Below, one piece after another: positions 14,930 to 23,983 of a DNA stretch of 41,246 nt. The DNA is from Clostridia bacterium (GTDB taxonomy: Bacteria; Bacillota; Clostridia; Oscillospirales; CAG-272): the NCBI GenBank assembly GCA_017502975.1, contig JAFVTV010000050.1, positions 1-41,246 on the forward strand, given 5' to 3'. Every line of letters starts with the position of its first letter. Position 1 is the first letter of the stretch. The position numbers and the translations under genes are program-made. Below the pieces are notes generated by a model. The model was not told the DNA's origin. It ran no database searches and saw only the letters and a program-made list of their open reading frames with translations.

Positions 14930-16201
14930 ATGAAAATAATGGTCGTTGGTGGTGGCGGCAGAGAGCATGCCATCATTCGCTCGCTTCTCAAAAACCCTAA
15001 GGTTGAAACAATTTATGCAGTACCCGGTAACGGCGGCATGAAGGATGATGCCGTACTCGTGCCGATCGCTGCAACCGAAACCGATAAGATCGTTGCGTTT
15101 GCCGTGGAAAATAAGATCGATTATGCCGTTGTTGCACCTGACGATCCGTTGGTGCTGGGCACTGTCGATGCGCTTGCGGCTGTGGGCATTCCTTCCTTTG
15201 GCCCCAATAAGGCTGCGGCGATCATTGAGGGAAGTAAGGTCTTTTCCAAGAACCTGATGAAAAAGTACAACATTCCCACTGCGGGCTATGAGGTGTTTGA
15301 CGATCCGAAAAAGGCACTTGCATACCTTGAAACGGCAGAGATCCCGATCGTGGTGAAGGCAGACGGTCTTGCACTTGGCAAGGGCGTCATTATTGCCACC
15401 ACACGCGAGGAGGCTATGGATGCCGTGCACTCCATCATGGAGGATAAGGTGTTTGGCAAGAGTGGCAATCAGATCGTGGTAGAGGAGTTCCTCACCGGTC
15501 CTGAGGTGTCTGTTCTCGCCTTTACCGATGGTAAGACTATGGTTCCCATGGTATCCTCTATGGACCATAAGCGTGCCCACGATAATGATGAGGGCCTCAA
15601 TACGGGTGGCATGGGTACCATTGCCCCCAACCCCTACTATACCAAGGAAATTGCTGACCTTTGCATGGAAACCATCTTCCTGCCCACTATGGCGGCAATG
15701 AATGCCGAGGGCAGAACCTTTAAGGGGTGCCTGTACTTTGGCTTGATGCTCACCCCCAAGGGCCCGAAGGTGATCGAGTATAACTGCCGCTTTGGCGATC
15801 CCGAAACGCAGGTGGTGCTCCCCCTTCTTGAAAGCGATCTTCTCACCATTATGCAGGCGGTGACCGAGGAGCGCCTTGACGAGGTAGAGGTGAAATTCAG
15901 CAACGGTGCTGCTTGTTGCGTTGTTATGGCATCCGAGGGCTATCCCGGTAAGTACGAGAAGGGCTATCCGATCACGATGAGCGACGAGGCACGCCCCCAC
16001 GTATTCGTTGCGGGCGCATCTCTTAAGGATGGAACTGTCGTTACCAATGGCGGACGCGTGCTTGGCGTTACCGCGGTAGAGGATACGCTTGCCGGCGCGA
16101 TCAAAACAGCATACGCGCGTGTAAATGAGGTTCATTTTGACAATGCATTTTATCGCCACGACATCGGCAAACGCGCCATGGCGGCACTGACAAAGGAGTA
16201 A
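14930..16201 (+). CDS. purD: Phosphoribosylamine-glycine ligase (GAR synthetase)
   Basis: A 423-residue ATP-grasp enzyme of standard PurD length. It starts with MKIMVVGGGGREHAI. The ATP-grasp core shows VVKADGLALGKGV, the segment NTGGMGTIAPNPYY, and EYNCRFGDPETQVVLP. It joins phosphoribosylamine to glycine with ATP to make GAR, directly downstream of the PurF step and using glycine that GlyA produces. AAAAAGGAG precedes the ATG. It starts 18 bases after glyA and ends 3 bases before purL. Confidence 0.97.
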   Translation: MKIMVVGGGGREHAIIRSLLKNPKVETIYAVPGNGGMKDDAVLVPIAATETDKIVAFAVENKIDYAVVAPDDPLVLGTVDALAAVGIPSFGPNKAAAIIEGSKVFSKNLMKKYNIPTAGYEVFDDPKKALAYLETAEIPIVVKADGLALGKGVIIATTREEAMDAVHSIMEDKVFGKSGNQIVVEEFLTGPEVSVLAFTDGKTMVPMVSSMDHKRAHDNDEGLNTGGMGTIAPNPYYTKEIADLCMETIFLPTMAAMNAEGRTFKGCLYFGLMLTPKGPKVIEYNCRFGDPETQVVLPLLESDLLTIMQAVTEERLDEVEVKFSNGAACCVVMASEGYPGKYEKGYPITMSDEARPHVFVAGASLKDGTVVTNGGRVLGVTAVEDTLAGAIKTAYARVNEVHFDNAFYRHDIGKRAMAALTKE

Positions 16202-16204
16202 CAA

Positions 16205-19200
16205 ATGGTATTTAGAGTATATGTAGAGAAAAAGCCCGAACTGGCGCATGAGGCAAGCGGCCTTTTCTCGGAATTGAAAAATCTTGTTGGCATCTCGGCA
16301 CTGACCTCAGTGCGCGTGATCAATCGCTATGATGTAGAGAATACCGAAGCTGCACTTTTTGAAAAGGCAGTACGCACCATTTTCTCCGAACCCCAGCTGG
16401 ATATTGTCAGTGACGAGCTTGATGCTAAGGGCGGCATCGTCTTTGCGGTTGAGCCCCTGCCCGGTCAGTTTGATCAGCGTGCCGATTCCGCTGCGCAGTG
16501 CATTCAGCTGCAAAGCGGCGGTGACCGCCCCACCGTGCGCTCCGCAAAGGTCTACGTGCTTGGTGGTGAGCTTGCCGAAAAGGATGTTGCCGAGATCAAA
16601 AAGTTCGTGATCAACGCGGTAGAAAGCCGCGAGGCAAGCCTTGAAAAGCCCGAAACGCTTGCTGTGGAATACGCAATTCCTTCCTCGGTAAAAACCGTTG
16701 ATGGCTTTATTTCGCTTGATGAAAAGGGTCTTGCCGATCTGCTTGACAGCCTTGGTCTTGCGATGGATCTTGACGATCTTAAATTCCTGCAGGCGTATTT
16801 CCGTGACGAGGAAAAGCGCGATCCCACCATTACCGAGATCCGCGTGGTCGATACCTATTGGTCTGACCACTGCCGTCACACCACCTTCTCTACGCACATT
16901 GATGACGTAAAGATCGATGATCCTGCAGTTGCTGCCGCTTACGAGCGTTATCTCGCCGCACGCGTTGAGGTCTATGGAGAGGAGAAGGCTGCAAAGCGCC
17001 CCCAAACCCTCATGGATATCGCAACGATTGCAGGTAAAGTGCTCAAAAAGCGTGGGCTTCTCCCCGAGCTTGATGAGAGTGAGGAGATCAATGCTTGCTC
17101 CATTCATGTGACCGCAAAGGTAAACGGAGAGCCCGAGGATTGGCTCTTGATGTTTAAAAACGAAACGCACAACCATCCCACCGAGATCGAGCCCTTTGGC
17201 GGTGCGGCTACCTGTATCGGTGGCTGTATCCGAGATCCGCTCTCCGGTCGCGCATACGTGCATCAAGCAATGCGTGTGACGGGTGGTGGCGATCCGCGCC
17301 GTGCCCTTGCCGATACCATCCCCGGTAAGCTTCCCCAGCGTAAGCTTGCGCAAACAGCGGCGGCGGGCTACTCCTCCTACGGTAACCAGATCGGTCTTGC
17401 AACGGGTCACGTTGCCGAGGTCTATCATGACGGCTATATGGCAAAGCGCCTTGAGTGCGGTGCTGTGGTTGCCGCGGCTCCTGCCTCTAACGTGCGCCGC
17501 GAGCGCCCTGCCGCAGGTGACGTTGTCATCCTGCTTGGCGGTCGAACCGGCCGTGACGGTATTGGCGGTGCTACCGGCTCCTCTAAAAGCCACAATATGA
17601 AGTCCCTGACGACCATGGCTTCCGAGGTGCAGAAGGGTAACGCACCCGAGGAGAGAAAGATCCAGCGTTTGTTCCGCAATGCTGAGGTCACGCGCCTCAT
17701 TAAGCGCTGCAATGACTTTGGCGCAGGCGGTGTTTCGGTTGCCATTGGCGAGCTTGCCGACGGCCTTGCGATCGATCTTGATGCTGTTCGTAAAAAGTAC
17801 GACGGCCTTGACGGTACCGAGCTTGCGATCTCCGAGTCGCAGGAGCGTATGGCTGTTGTGGTTGAAGCAAAGGATGCGGATCAGTTTATTGCCTATGCTG
17901 AGAGTGAGAATCTTGAGGCATACCGCGTGGCTGTTGTAACCGAGGAGGCGCGTATGGTTATGACCTGGAAGGGGCAGACCATTGCCGATCTTTCCCGTGC
18001 GTTCCTTAACACCAACGGTGCAGATAAGCATACGGAAGTTCATGTAACCGAAAAGGATCTTGCCGCGCTCAGTGCGCCGCTTTACGGCTCGCTTCGCGAG
18101 ATGGCAGGCGACCTTAAAACCGCCAGCCGTCAGGGTCTTGTAGAGCGTTTTGACGGTTCGATCGGTGCGGGATCTGTTACCATGCCCTTCGGCGGCAAAA
18201 CGCAAAAGACACCCGCGCAATCCATGGCAGCCCTGCTGCCCGTTCTGCCCGGTGAAGCGACCGAGCAGGCAAGCGTCATGTCCTGGGCACTGGATCCCGA
18301 TCACATGAGCATTGACACCTACACAGGCGCACGTGCAGCCGTGTATCACTCCATGGCAAAGCTTGTTGCCGCAGGTGCTGATTATAAGCAGGCGTATCTC
18401 ACGCTTCAAGAGTTCTTTGAAAAGCTTCGTACCGACGCTACGCGTTGGGGCAAGCCCTTCTCGGCACTTCTTGGTGCAATGGATGCACAGCTTGAGCTTG
18501 GTGCCGCTGCAATCGGCGGTAAGGACTCGATGTCGGGTACCTTCCTTGATATGGATGTACCCCCCACACTCATTTCCTTTGCAATCGCGCCCATTGCGGC
18601 AGGGGATGTGATCACGCCCGAATTTAAGGCAGCAGGTCACCCCGTTTACCTCTTCGCACCCGACGAGGATACGGCAGAGTCGCAAAAGGCTGCTTGGGAG
18701 GCATTCTATGCGCTCCATAAGGCAGGCAAGGTCAAGGCTGCATGGGCTGTGGAAAACGGCATTGGCGAGGCTGTAATGAAGATGTCCTTCGGTAACAAGA
18801 TCGGCTTCAAGTCCGCCCAGTGCGATGATTGGCATTCTGCCGGTATGTACGGCTTTATCGTGGCTGAGCTCTCGGAGGAGGTAGAGAACATCTACGCCTT
18901 TAAGCTTGGCGAAACCACCGCTGAGGAGGTCGTTGACCTTGCAGGCGATAAGGCTACCATTGATGAGCTTCTTGCCATTAACGAGGCTGTGCTTGAGGGT
19001 GTATACCCCACCAAGGCAGAGCCCAAGGAAAAAACCGCTCCCATCTTTACTTATACTAAGGGCTTTGACGTAGCGCCTGCAGTGAAGTGTGCGCGCCCCA
19101 AGGTTCTTATCCCTGTATTCCCGGGTACAAACTGTGAGTATGATTCTGCCCGTGCCATGATGAATGCCGGTGCTGACGCAGAGATCGTGGTCATTCGCAA

Positions 19201-19894
19201 TCTTACCGCTGATGACGTGGCAAGAAGCGTGGAAACGATCTCGAAAAAGCTTGCCGAAAGCCAGATGGTATTTATCCCCGGTGGCTTCTCCGGTGGCGAT
19301 GAGCCCGATGGCTCCGCTAAGTTTATTACCGCATTCTTCCGCAATCCGGCAGTAAAGGAGCAGGTCACGCGCCTGCTTGACGAGCGCGACGGCTTGATGC
19401 TTGGTATCTGTAACGGCTTCCAGGCACTCATTAAGCTTGGTCTTGTGCCTTACGGTAAGATCATCGATACCGATGCAAGCTGCCCCACGCTTACATACAA
19501 TATCATCGGACGTCACCAATCTAAGCTGGTGCGTACGCGCGTGGCAACCAATAAATCTCCTTGGCTTGCAGCAACCAATGTGGGTGATATCTATACTGTG
19601 CCGATCTCTCATGGCGAGGGCCGCTTCCTTGCCGGCGATGAGCTTGTAAAGGAGCTTGCCGCAAACGGTCAGATCGCAACGCAGTATGTAGATCTTGCAG
19701 GCAATCCCACCATGGACAGTGCCTTCAACCCCAACGGCTCTGTTGCCGCAATTGAGGGTATCATTTCTCCTGACGGTCGCGTGCTCGGTAAAATGGGTCA
19801 CAGCGAGCGTATTGGTAAAGATCTTTACCGCAACGTCCTTGGCGAGTATGACATGCAGCTCTTTGCTTCTGCTGTCAAATATTTCAAAGGCTAA
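16205..19894 (+). CDS. purL: FGAM synthase, PurL and PurQ fused in one chain
   Basis: A 1229-residue FGAM synthase that carries the synthetase and the glutaminase in one polypeptide, as in the long PurL clade, rather than separate PurS, PurQ and PurL. A small N-terminal PurS-like part is followed by tandem synthetase halves, with landmarks SDHCRHTTFST, FKNETHNHPTEIEPFGGAAT and GAGSVTMPFGGKTQKT. The class I glutamine amidotransferase begins near residue 955 (VLIPVFPGTNCEYDS). Its nucleophile is Cys1069 in LGICNGFQAL and its catalytic histidine His1136 in ISHGEGRF. It converts FGAR, glutamine and ATP to FGAM. Thus this enzyme keeps an intact glutaminase while the PurF-like protein in the same operon does not. 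Last gene of the purine operon. Confidence 0.96.
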   Translation: MVFRVYVEKKPELAHEASGLFSELKNLVGISALTSVRVINRYDVENTEAALFEKAVRTIFSEPQLDIVSDELDAKGGIVFAVEPLPGQFDQRADSAAQCIQLQSGGDRPTVRSAKVYVLGGELAEKDVAEIKKFVINAVESREASLEKPETLAVEYAIPSSVKTVDGFISLDEKGLADLLDSLGLAMDLDDLKFLQAYFRDEEKRDPTITEIRVVDTYWSDHCRHTTFSTHIDDVKIDDPAVAAAYERYLAARVEVYGEEKAAKRPQTLMDIATIAGKVLKKRGLLPELDESEEINACSIHVTAKVNGEPEDWLLMFKNETHNHPTEIEPFGGAATCIGGCIRDPLSGRAYVHQAMRVTGGGDPRRALADTIPGKLPQRKLAQTAAAGYSSYGNQIGLATGHVAEVYHDGYMAKRLECGAVVAAAPASNVRRERPAAGDVVILLGGRTGRDGIGGATGSSKSHNMKSLTTMASEVQKGNAPEERKIQRLFRNAEVTRLIKRCNDFGAGGVSVAIGELADGLAIDLDAVRKKYDGLDGTELAISESQERMAVVVEAKDADQFIAYAESENLEAYRVAVVTEEARMVMTWKGQTIADLSRAFLNTNGADKHTEVHVTEKDLAALSAPLYGSLREMAGDLKTASRQGLVERFDGSIGAGSVTMPFGGKTQKTPAQSMAALLPVLPGEATEQASVMSWALDPDHMSIDTYTGARAAVYHSMAKLVAAGADYKQAYLTLQEFFEKLRTDATRWGKPFSALLGAMDAQLELGAAAIGGKDSMSGTFLDMDVPPTLISFAIAPIAAGDVITPEFKAAGHPVYLFAPDEDTAESQKAAWEAFYALHKAGKVKAAWAVENGIGEAVMKMSFGNKIGFKSAQCDDWHSAGMYGFIVAELSEEVENIYAFKLGETTAEEVVDLAGDKATIDELLAINEAVLEGVYPTKAEPKEKTAPIFTYTKGFDVAPAVKCARPKVLIPVFPGTNCEYDSARAMMNAGADAEIVVIRNLTADDVARSVETISKKLAESQMVFIPGGFSGGDEPDGSAKFITAFFRNPAVKEQVTRLLDERDGLMLGICNGFQALIKLGLVPYGKIIDTDASCPTLTYNIIGRHQSKLVRTRVATNKSPWLAATNVGDIYTVPISHGEGRFLAGDELVKELAANGQIATQYVDLAGNPTMDSAFNPNGSVAAIEGIISPDGRVLGKMGHSERIGKDLYRNVLGEYDMQLFASAVKYFKG

Positions 19895-19902
19895 TTAAAC
19901 TA

Positions 19903-19945
19903 AAAACACAGTGCATGTCCATTTGGGCATGCGCTGTGTTTTTTT
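19903..19945 (+). terminator. Terminator of the purine operon
   Basis: AAAACACAG, a T-G wobble, GCATG and TCC pair with GGG, CATGC and CTGTGTTTT over about 18 bp with a four-base loop, followed by a long T-run. It lies 8 bases after the purL stop and is the first strong terminator after the riboswitch. Confidence 0.95.
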
Positions 19946-20012
19946 CACCACACATTCAGTTCATTCATATACTGTCCTCGATAGTGTTTTTTTGAGAAAG
20001 GCGGGGGCGAAG

Positions 20013-21275
20013 ATGAACAAGATCGTGGTAAACGGCGGAGAACGGCTCTTTGGCGAGGTGGAGATAGGTGGTAGCAAAAACGCCGCGTTGCCCCTTTTGT
20101 TTGCAGGCATCTTAACAGGGGAAGTTTGCGTATTTTCTTCCTTGCCGCGCGTGAGTGACGTGTTGCTCGCACTTGAAATTTTGCGTGCGCTTGGCGCACG
20201 TATCCGCTTTGTTGAGGGTGGCGACGTTTGTATTGATTATGCGTCTATGCGCCCTGCCTTGCCGAGCGTGTGCTTAACGGGTGCCATTCGCGGGTCTGTG
20301 TATTTGCTGGGCGCCATGCTCGGGCGCTTTGGTAAGGCAAAGCTTGGCGGGGCGGGTGGTTGCGACTTCGGCTCTCGTCCGATCGATCAGCATTTGATGG
20401 GCTTTGCGGCACTTGGTGCCGAGGAGTATACCGAAAACGGCGCGCTGTGCCTTGTCGCAAGCGAGGGACTTTCCGGCGCTGATATTACGCTGAAAATGCC
20501 CTCTGTCGGTGCCACCTGCAATATTTTAATGGCGGCATGTGCCGCGAGCGGAAGGACTGTTATCCGTAATGCCGCCGCCGAGCCGCATGTGGTGGCGCTT
20601 TGCGAGTTTCTCACAAAGGCAGGGGCGCAAATCAGCGGAAAGGGAACGGATACGCTTACCGTTTACGGCGGAAAATCCTTGCACGGTTGTCAAATTACCG
20701 TGATTCCCGATATGATCGAGGCGGGTACGTATCTTTGCGCCGCCATGGCGGCAGGTGGGCGTGTTACGGTAAAAAACGTGATGCCCTCGCATCTTGGCGC
20801 GGTGCTCGATGTGCTACGGGAAATGGGAGCCACGCTCACGGTGGGGAAAACGCAGATCACACTAAGGGCACCGACACGCTGTCACGCAGTGACGGTACAA
20901 ACAGGGCCGTATCCTGCATTTCCAACCGATCTGCACCCGCAGTTTGCGGCACTCTTTGCCTTGGGTAGCCGTACGGCAGGAGAGGGGCAGATGGTTGAGC
21001 GCGTGTGGCAGGATCGCTTCCGTTACACTGAGGAGCTGGTAAAAATGGGGGCATCGGTTAAAATTTCAGGGGAACGTGCCACGTTTTTTCCTAAAATGCT
21101 AGCACCCGCCGTCGTGCGCTCGCCGGATCTGAGAGGCGGCGCTGCGCTTTTGCTTGCGGCTTTGTCTGTCAAGGGGCGCACTGAGATCACCAATGCCGCC
21201 ACCATAGGGCGGGGCTATGAGCATCTTGAAACCAAGTTCCGCTCACTTGGTGCTGACATTCGTGTGTTTGGCTAG
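20013..21275 (+). CDS. murA: UDP-N-acetylglucosamine 1-carboxyvinyltransferase
   Basis: A 420-residue MurA, the usual length. The substrate-binding GSKNAALP (near 18-25) and the catalytic Cys117 in AGGCDFGSRPID are present; the cysteine is the one attacked by fosfomycin in other MurA enzymes. It transfers enolpyruvate from PEP to UDP-GlcNAc, the first committed step of peptidoglycan synthesis. The frame is open upstream to 19911, but that part lies in the purine terminator. The ATG at 20013 with AAAGGCGGGG upstream and the conserved start MNKIVVNGG is preferred. It may be one of two MurA paralogues, as is common in Firmicutes. It stands alone between terminators. Confidence 0.94.
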   Translation: MNKIVVNGGERLFGEVEIGGSKNAALPLLFAGILTGEVCVFSSLPRVSDVLLALEILRALGARIRFVEGGDVCIDYASMRPALPSVCLTGAIRGSVYLLGAMLGRFGKAKLGGAGGCDFGSRPIDQHLMGFAALGAEEYTENGALCLVASEGLSGADITLKMPSVGATCNILMAACAASGRTVIRNAAAEPHVVALCEFLTKAGAQISGKGTDTLTVYGGKSLHGCQITVIPDMIEAGTYLCAAMAAGGRVTVKNVMPSHLGAVLDVLREMGATLTVGKTQITLRAPTRCHAVTVQTGPYPAFPTDLHPQFAALFALGSRTAGEGQMVERVWQDRFRYTEELVKMGASVKISGERATFFPKMLAPAVVRSPDLRGGAALLLAALSVKGRTEITNAATIGRGYEHLETKFRSLGADIRVFG

Positions 21276-21291
21276 TTATAATCGACAAACG

Positions 21292-21338
21292 GGTTGCCTT
21301 GTTTTAATGCTTTGGCTGAAAATAAGGCAGCCTTTTTT
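21292..21338 (+). terminator. Terminator after murA
   Basis: GGTTGCCTT (21292-21300) pairs with AAGGCAGCC (21324-21332) across a 23-base loop, with one T-G wobble, followed by six Ts. Confidence 0.82.
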
Positions 21339-21347
21339 CGTTTGCTG

Positions 21348-21377
21348 TTGACAAGGAGGGCTGTTTTATGGTAAAAT
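21348..21377 (+). promoter_or_regulatory. Promoter of the tetR-ABC operon
   Basis: Exact TTGACA at 21348-21353 and TAAAAT at 21372-21377 with an 18-base spacer. The downstream palindrome at 21376-21389 touches the -10 hexamer. Confidence 0.75.
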
Positions 21378-21389
21378 ATCAAGTGATAT
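21376..21389 (+). promoter_or_regulatory. Likely TetR-family autoregulatory operator
   Basis: ATATCA-AG-TGATAT is a perfect 14-base palindrome overlapping the -10 hexamer. A related TGATATAT follows at about 21398. Position and symmetry fit an operator for the TetR-type regulator encoded immediately downstream. Confidence 0.6.
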
Positions 21390-21419
21390 ATAACGAATGA
21401 TATATTAAAGGAGAAATGT

Positions 21420-21986
21420 ATGCCGCCCAAAGTAAAAATTACAAAAGAGGACATTATAAAAACAGCACTCCTGCTATTGCGAAAAAACGGTGCCGATGCG
21501 ATCAATGCAAGAAGCATTGCCGCAGCACTTGGATGCTCCACACAGCCTGTGTTTTCAAATTTTGCAACCATGGAGGAGCTGCAAGCCGCGGTTACAGTTG
21601 CTGCGCGTGAGCGTTATCTCGGATTTTTGCAAAACGAGGCACAGGAGGATAAATACCCGAAGTATAAAGCCTTTGGTATGGCGTATATTCGCTTTGCCAA
21701 GGAGGAAAAGGAGCTCTTTAAGCTGCTGTTTATGTGTGACCGCGGAGGAAAGGAAATTGAGCCGGGCGTTGATTTTGAAGCTTCGGTTGCAATGATCATG
21801 CAGGCAAACGGTGTGAGTGAGGAAAGGGCAAGGTTGATGCATCTTGAAATATGGACCTTTGTACACGGCATTGGCACGATGCTTGCTACTTCATTTTTAG
21901 AGCTTGATTGGGAGCTTATCAGCAATATGATAACAGATGTGTATCAGGGAATTCGAGCAAGGCACTTAGGAAAGGAGAGAGAATAA
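21420..21986 (+). CDS. TetR/AcrR-family transcriptional regulator
   Basis: A 188-residue protein with an N-terminal TetR helix-turn-helix at about residues 8-55 (ITKEDIIKTALLLLRKNG, then INARSIAAALGCSTQPVFSNF). A helical C-terminal ligand-binding domain lacks recognisable specificity motifs. Such proteins usually repress their own operon until a small molecule binds. It is followed with no gap by an ABC ATPase and its permease, so the exporter is the likely target and the exported compound the likely inducer. AAAGGAG lies 7 bases before the ATG. A palindrome over the promoter supports autoregulation. Confidence 0.9.
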   Translation: MPPKVKITKEDIIKTALLLLRKNGADAINARSIAAALGCSTQPVFSNFATMEELQAAVTVAARERYLGFLQNEAQEDKYPKYKAFGMAYIRFAKEEKELFKLLFMCDRGGKEIEPGVDFEASVAMIMQANGVSEERARLMHLEIWTFVHGIGTMLATSFLELDWELISNMITDVYQGIRARHLGKERE

Positions 21987-22715
21987 ATGGATGCAATTAA
22001 AATAGAGGGGCTTAGCAAACGGTATGGGGATCTTATTGCCGTGGATGGGCTTTCGCTATGCATAAAGGAGGGTGAGCTTTTTGCCCTTTTGGGAGTAAAC
22101 GGTGCAGGCAAAACCACTACGATAAAAATGCTTTCCTGCCTTACCGCGCCAACCCAGGGAGATGCCTATTTGCACGGGAACAGTATTTGCAAGGATACTG
22201 CGGCAGTCAAAACGCTGATAGCCGTATCCCCACAGGAAACTGCCGTGGCAAGAGGGCTTTCGGTGCGTGAAAATCTTCAACTGATGTGCGGCATCTACGG
22301 CTTTGAAAGTGATAAAAAAACGGCAAAAATAAAGGAGCTTACAGCACTTCTTGATCTCAAAGAGGTGATAGAGAAAAAGGCAGGCAAGCTATCGGGCGGC
22401 TATCAAAGGCGGCTCAGTATAGCAATGGCGCTGATCAGTGAGCCGAAGATCCTGTTTCTTGACGAGCCTACGTTGGGGCTTGATGTTCTGGCAAGAAGCG
22501 ATCTTTGGGATATCATTCGCTCGCTTAAGGGCAAGGTCACGATCGTTTTGACCACGCATTATATGGAGGAGGCGGAGGCGCTTTGTGACCGCATTGCAAT
22601 CATGAAGGATGGAAAATTGCTCATTTGTGATACCGCTGCGAATATAAAAGCGGTGGCGGGAACAGATAATTTTGAGCAGGCATTTGTTCAAATCGTAAAG
22701 GGGGCGGGGAAATGA
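21987..22715 (+). CDS. ABC transporter ATP-binding protein
   Basis: A 242-residue ABC ATPase. Walker A GVNGAGKTT is at 36-44, the signature LSGGYQ at 135-140, Walker B ILFLDEP at 155-161, and a switch histidine in TTHYMEEAE follows. It resembles ATPases of ABC-2 type (DrrA/CcmA-like) exporters for drugs, lipids or polysaccharides. The ATG follows the regulator's TAA without a gap, and its own stop overlaps the start of the permease by four bases (ATGA). The substrate is unknown. Confidence 0.93.
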   Translation: MDAIKIEGLSKRYGDLIAVDGLSLCIKEGELFALLGVNGAGKTTTIKMLSCLTAPTQGDAYLHGNSICKDTAAVKTLIAVSPQETAVARGLSVRENLQLMCGIYGFESDKKTAKIKELTALLDLKEVIEKKAGKLSGGYQRRLSIAMALISEPKILFLDEPTLGLDVLARSDLWDIIRSLKGKVTIVLTTHYMEEAEALCDRIAIMKDGKLLICDTAANIKAVAGTDNFEQAFVQIVKGAGK

Positions 22716-23452
22716 GAATGCTGACGTTTGCAAATAGAAACGCAAAGGAGATCATCCGCGACCCTCTCACACTGTTTTTTGGCCTCGGATTTCCCCTTGT
22801 GCTGATCTTGCTGTTGAGTGCAATTCAGGCGAATATACCGGTAGATCTGTTTGAGATCGCGCATCTTTCCCCCGGCATTGCGGTGTTTGGGCTTTCCTTC
22901 ATGACCTTGTTTTCCGCAACGCTTATTGCCAGGGATAGGAGCAGCAGCTTGCTGCAGCGCTTGTATACAACACCGCTGACACCCCTTGATTTTATCCTCG
23001 GCTACACCCTGCCCATCATCCCCTTTGCCGTGGCGCAAAGCATTTGCTGCTATCTCGTTGCCATTATCTTGGGGCTTGAGGTTACAGTCAATATTCTTGG
23101 TGCTGTTTTGTTTATCATACCAATCTCTGTTCTTTTCATAGCGCTTGGTCTGCTTTGCGGCAGTGTTCTCAACGATAAGCAGGTCGGCGGCATATGCGGT
23201 GCGTTGCTCACCAATCTCTCGGCATGGCTGTCGGGCACGTGGTTTGATCTTGAACTCGTTGGCGGTGTATTTAGAAAAATTGCATATGCGCTCCCCTTTG
23301 TACATGCCGTTGAATTGGAGCGTGCTGTTATCAGAGGAAGCTATGCCGATATTTTTCCGCATCTTTGGTGGGTGTTGGGATATGCCGCCGTCGCGCTTTT
23401 GGCAGCCGTGCTGCTATTTCTCAGACAGATGAAAAAGGGAAACGCAACGTGA
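22712..23452 (+). CDS. ABC-2 type transporter permease
   Basis: A 246-residue membrane protein with six hydrophobic segments and the ABC-2 permease layout. A cytoplasmic N-terminus (FANRNAKEIIRDPLTLFFGLGFP) leads into the first helix. A central segment reads LLQRLYTTPLTPLDFILGY, and the final helix ends in a basic tail. With the ATPase it would form an export pump, probably controlled by the TetR-type protein. Drug export is the usual guess for this gene order, but nothing in the sequence fixes the substrate. Confidence 0.92.
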   Translation: MRMLTFANRNAKEIIRDPLTLFFGLGFPLVLILLLSAIQANIPVDLFEIAHLSPGIAVFGLSFMTLFSATLIARDRSSSLLQRLYTTPLTPLDFILGYTLPIIPFAVAQSICCYLVAIILGLEVTVNILGAVLFIIPISVLFIALGLLCGSVLNDKQVGGICGALLTNLSAWLSGTWFDLELVGGVFRKIAYALPFVHAVELERAVIRGSYADIFPHLWWVLGYAAVALLAAVLLFLRQMKKGNAT

Positions 23453-23507
23453 TAAATTTCATTGCGTGAGGTAAGTTCACGCGATTCTAGAATAGGCTAA
23501 AATAACA

Positions 23508-23555
23508 AAAAAGAGCAAGCGTGTGAGGAATTTTCCTTTTAGGCTTGCTTTTTTT
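23508..23555 (+). terminator. Terminator after the ABC exporter
   Basis: AGCAAGC (23514-23520) pairs with GCTTGCT (23543-23549), with an inner GGAA/TTCC pair, and is followed by a T-run to 23555. It is preceded by an A-run, so it may work both ways. Confidence 0.85.
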
Positions 23556-23689
23556 GTACAATAAACCGATTGAGTGGTTTACATTTCTTAATAGGATTGA
23601 GTTTTGCTTTGCGCAATTTTTTGCCGACGGATAAGAGGAAAAGTCGAAATAACTGCCTTTTTTGGCGAGAAAATGTAAACAATATATAA

Positions 23690-23839
23690 ATTTTAAAACT
23701 TGCATGACATGCAAAAAGTTCTTTTTTTGCCGCGTTTGCTGATTTTATTTGAAAAAGTAGCCAAAACTGACGTTCGCATTTAAATTTTTTATCAAAATTA
23801 TCGATAAAATGTGACATTTTTTTTCAGATTTTAAAACTT
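23690..23839. promoter_or_regulatory. AT-rich control region with several palindromes and a direct repeat
   Basis: The gap before the polysaccharide locus holds three perfect inverted repeats: TTGCATG-A-CATGCAA (23700-23714), TTATCGATAA (23798-23807) and AAAATGT-G-ACATTTT (23806-23820). The 12-mer ATTTTAAAACTT occurs at 23690-23701 and again at 23828-23839, the second copy ending 2 bases before the promoter. No gene was supported in 23453-23983; minus-strand frames there are A/T-run artefacts. Binding of one or more regulators is likely. Confidence 0.5.
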
Positions 23840-23841
23840 AC

Positions 23842-23870
23842 TTGCTATTTAAATATTATTATGTTATAAT
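23842..23870 (+). promoter_or_regulatory. Promoter of the surface-polysaccharide locus
   Basis: TTGCTA at 23842-23847 and an exact TATAAT at 23865-23870 with a 17-base spacer. The leader to the ATG at 23984 is about 107 bases and includes inverted repeats TATCG-TTT-CGATA (23885-23897) and TCTCGA/TCGAGA (23922 and 23952). Confidence 0.75.
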
Positions 23871-23983
23871 AAAGAACAAGTATATATCGTTTCGATAATT
23901 TCCGACAAAAAATGCAACATATCTCGAATTTTATTCAAAGACGTTGCTTGATCGAGAAAAGAAATTGCAGAATGGAGGAAGCT

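Noticed and set aside
12629-16249. Long minus-strand frames (475 and 729 codons) across the AICAR transformylase, glyA and purD
   Set aside because: Same reason: antisense shadows of strongly conserved genes with no start signals and no recognisable domains.
16307-19801. A 1164-codon open frame on the minus strand across purL
   Set aside because: It lies entirely antisense to a well-conserved gene, has no ribosome binding site, and its residue pattern (very rich in Cys, His, Lys, Gly) is the usual result of reading the complementary strand of codon-biased genes.
23487-23817. Minus-strand frames of 75 and 92 codons upstream of the polysaccharide locus
   Set aside because: Their Lys/Phe/Leu-rich translations reflect A/T runs; one overlaps a terminator and no credible ribosome site is present.
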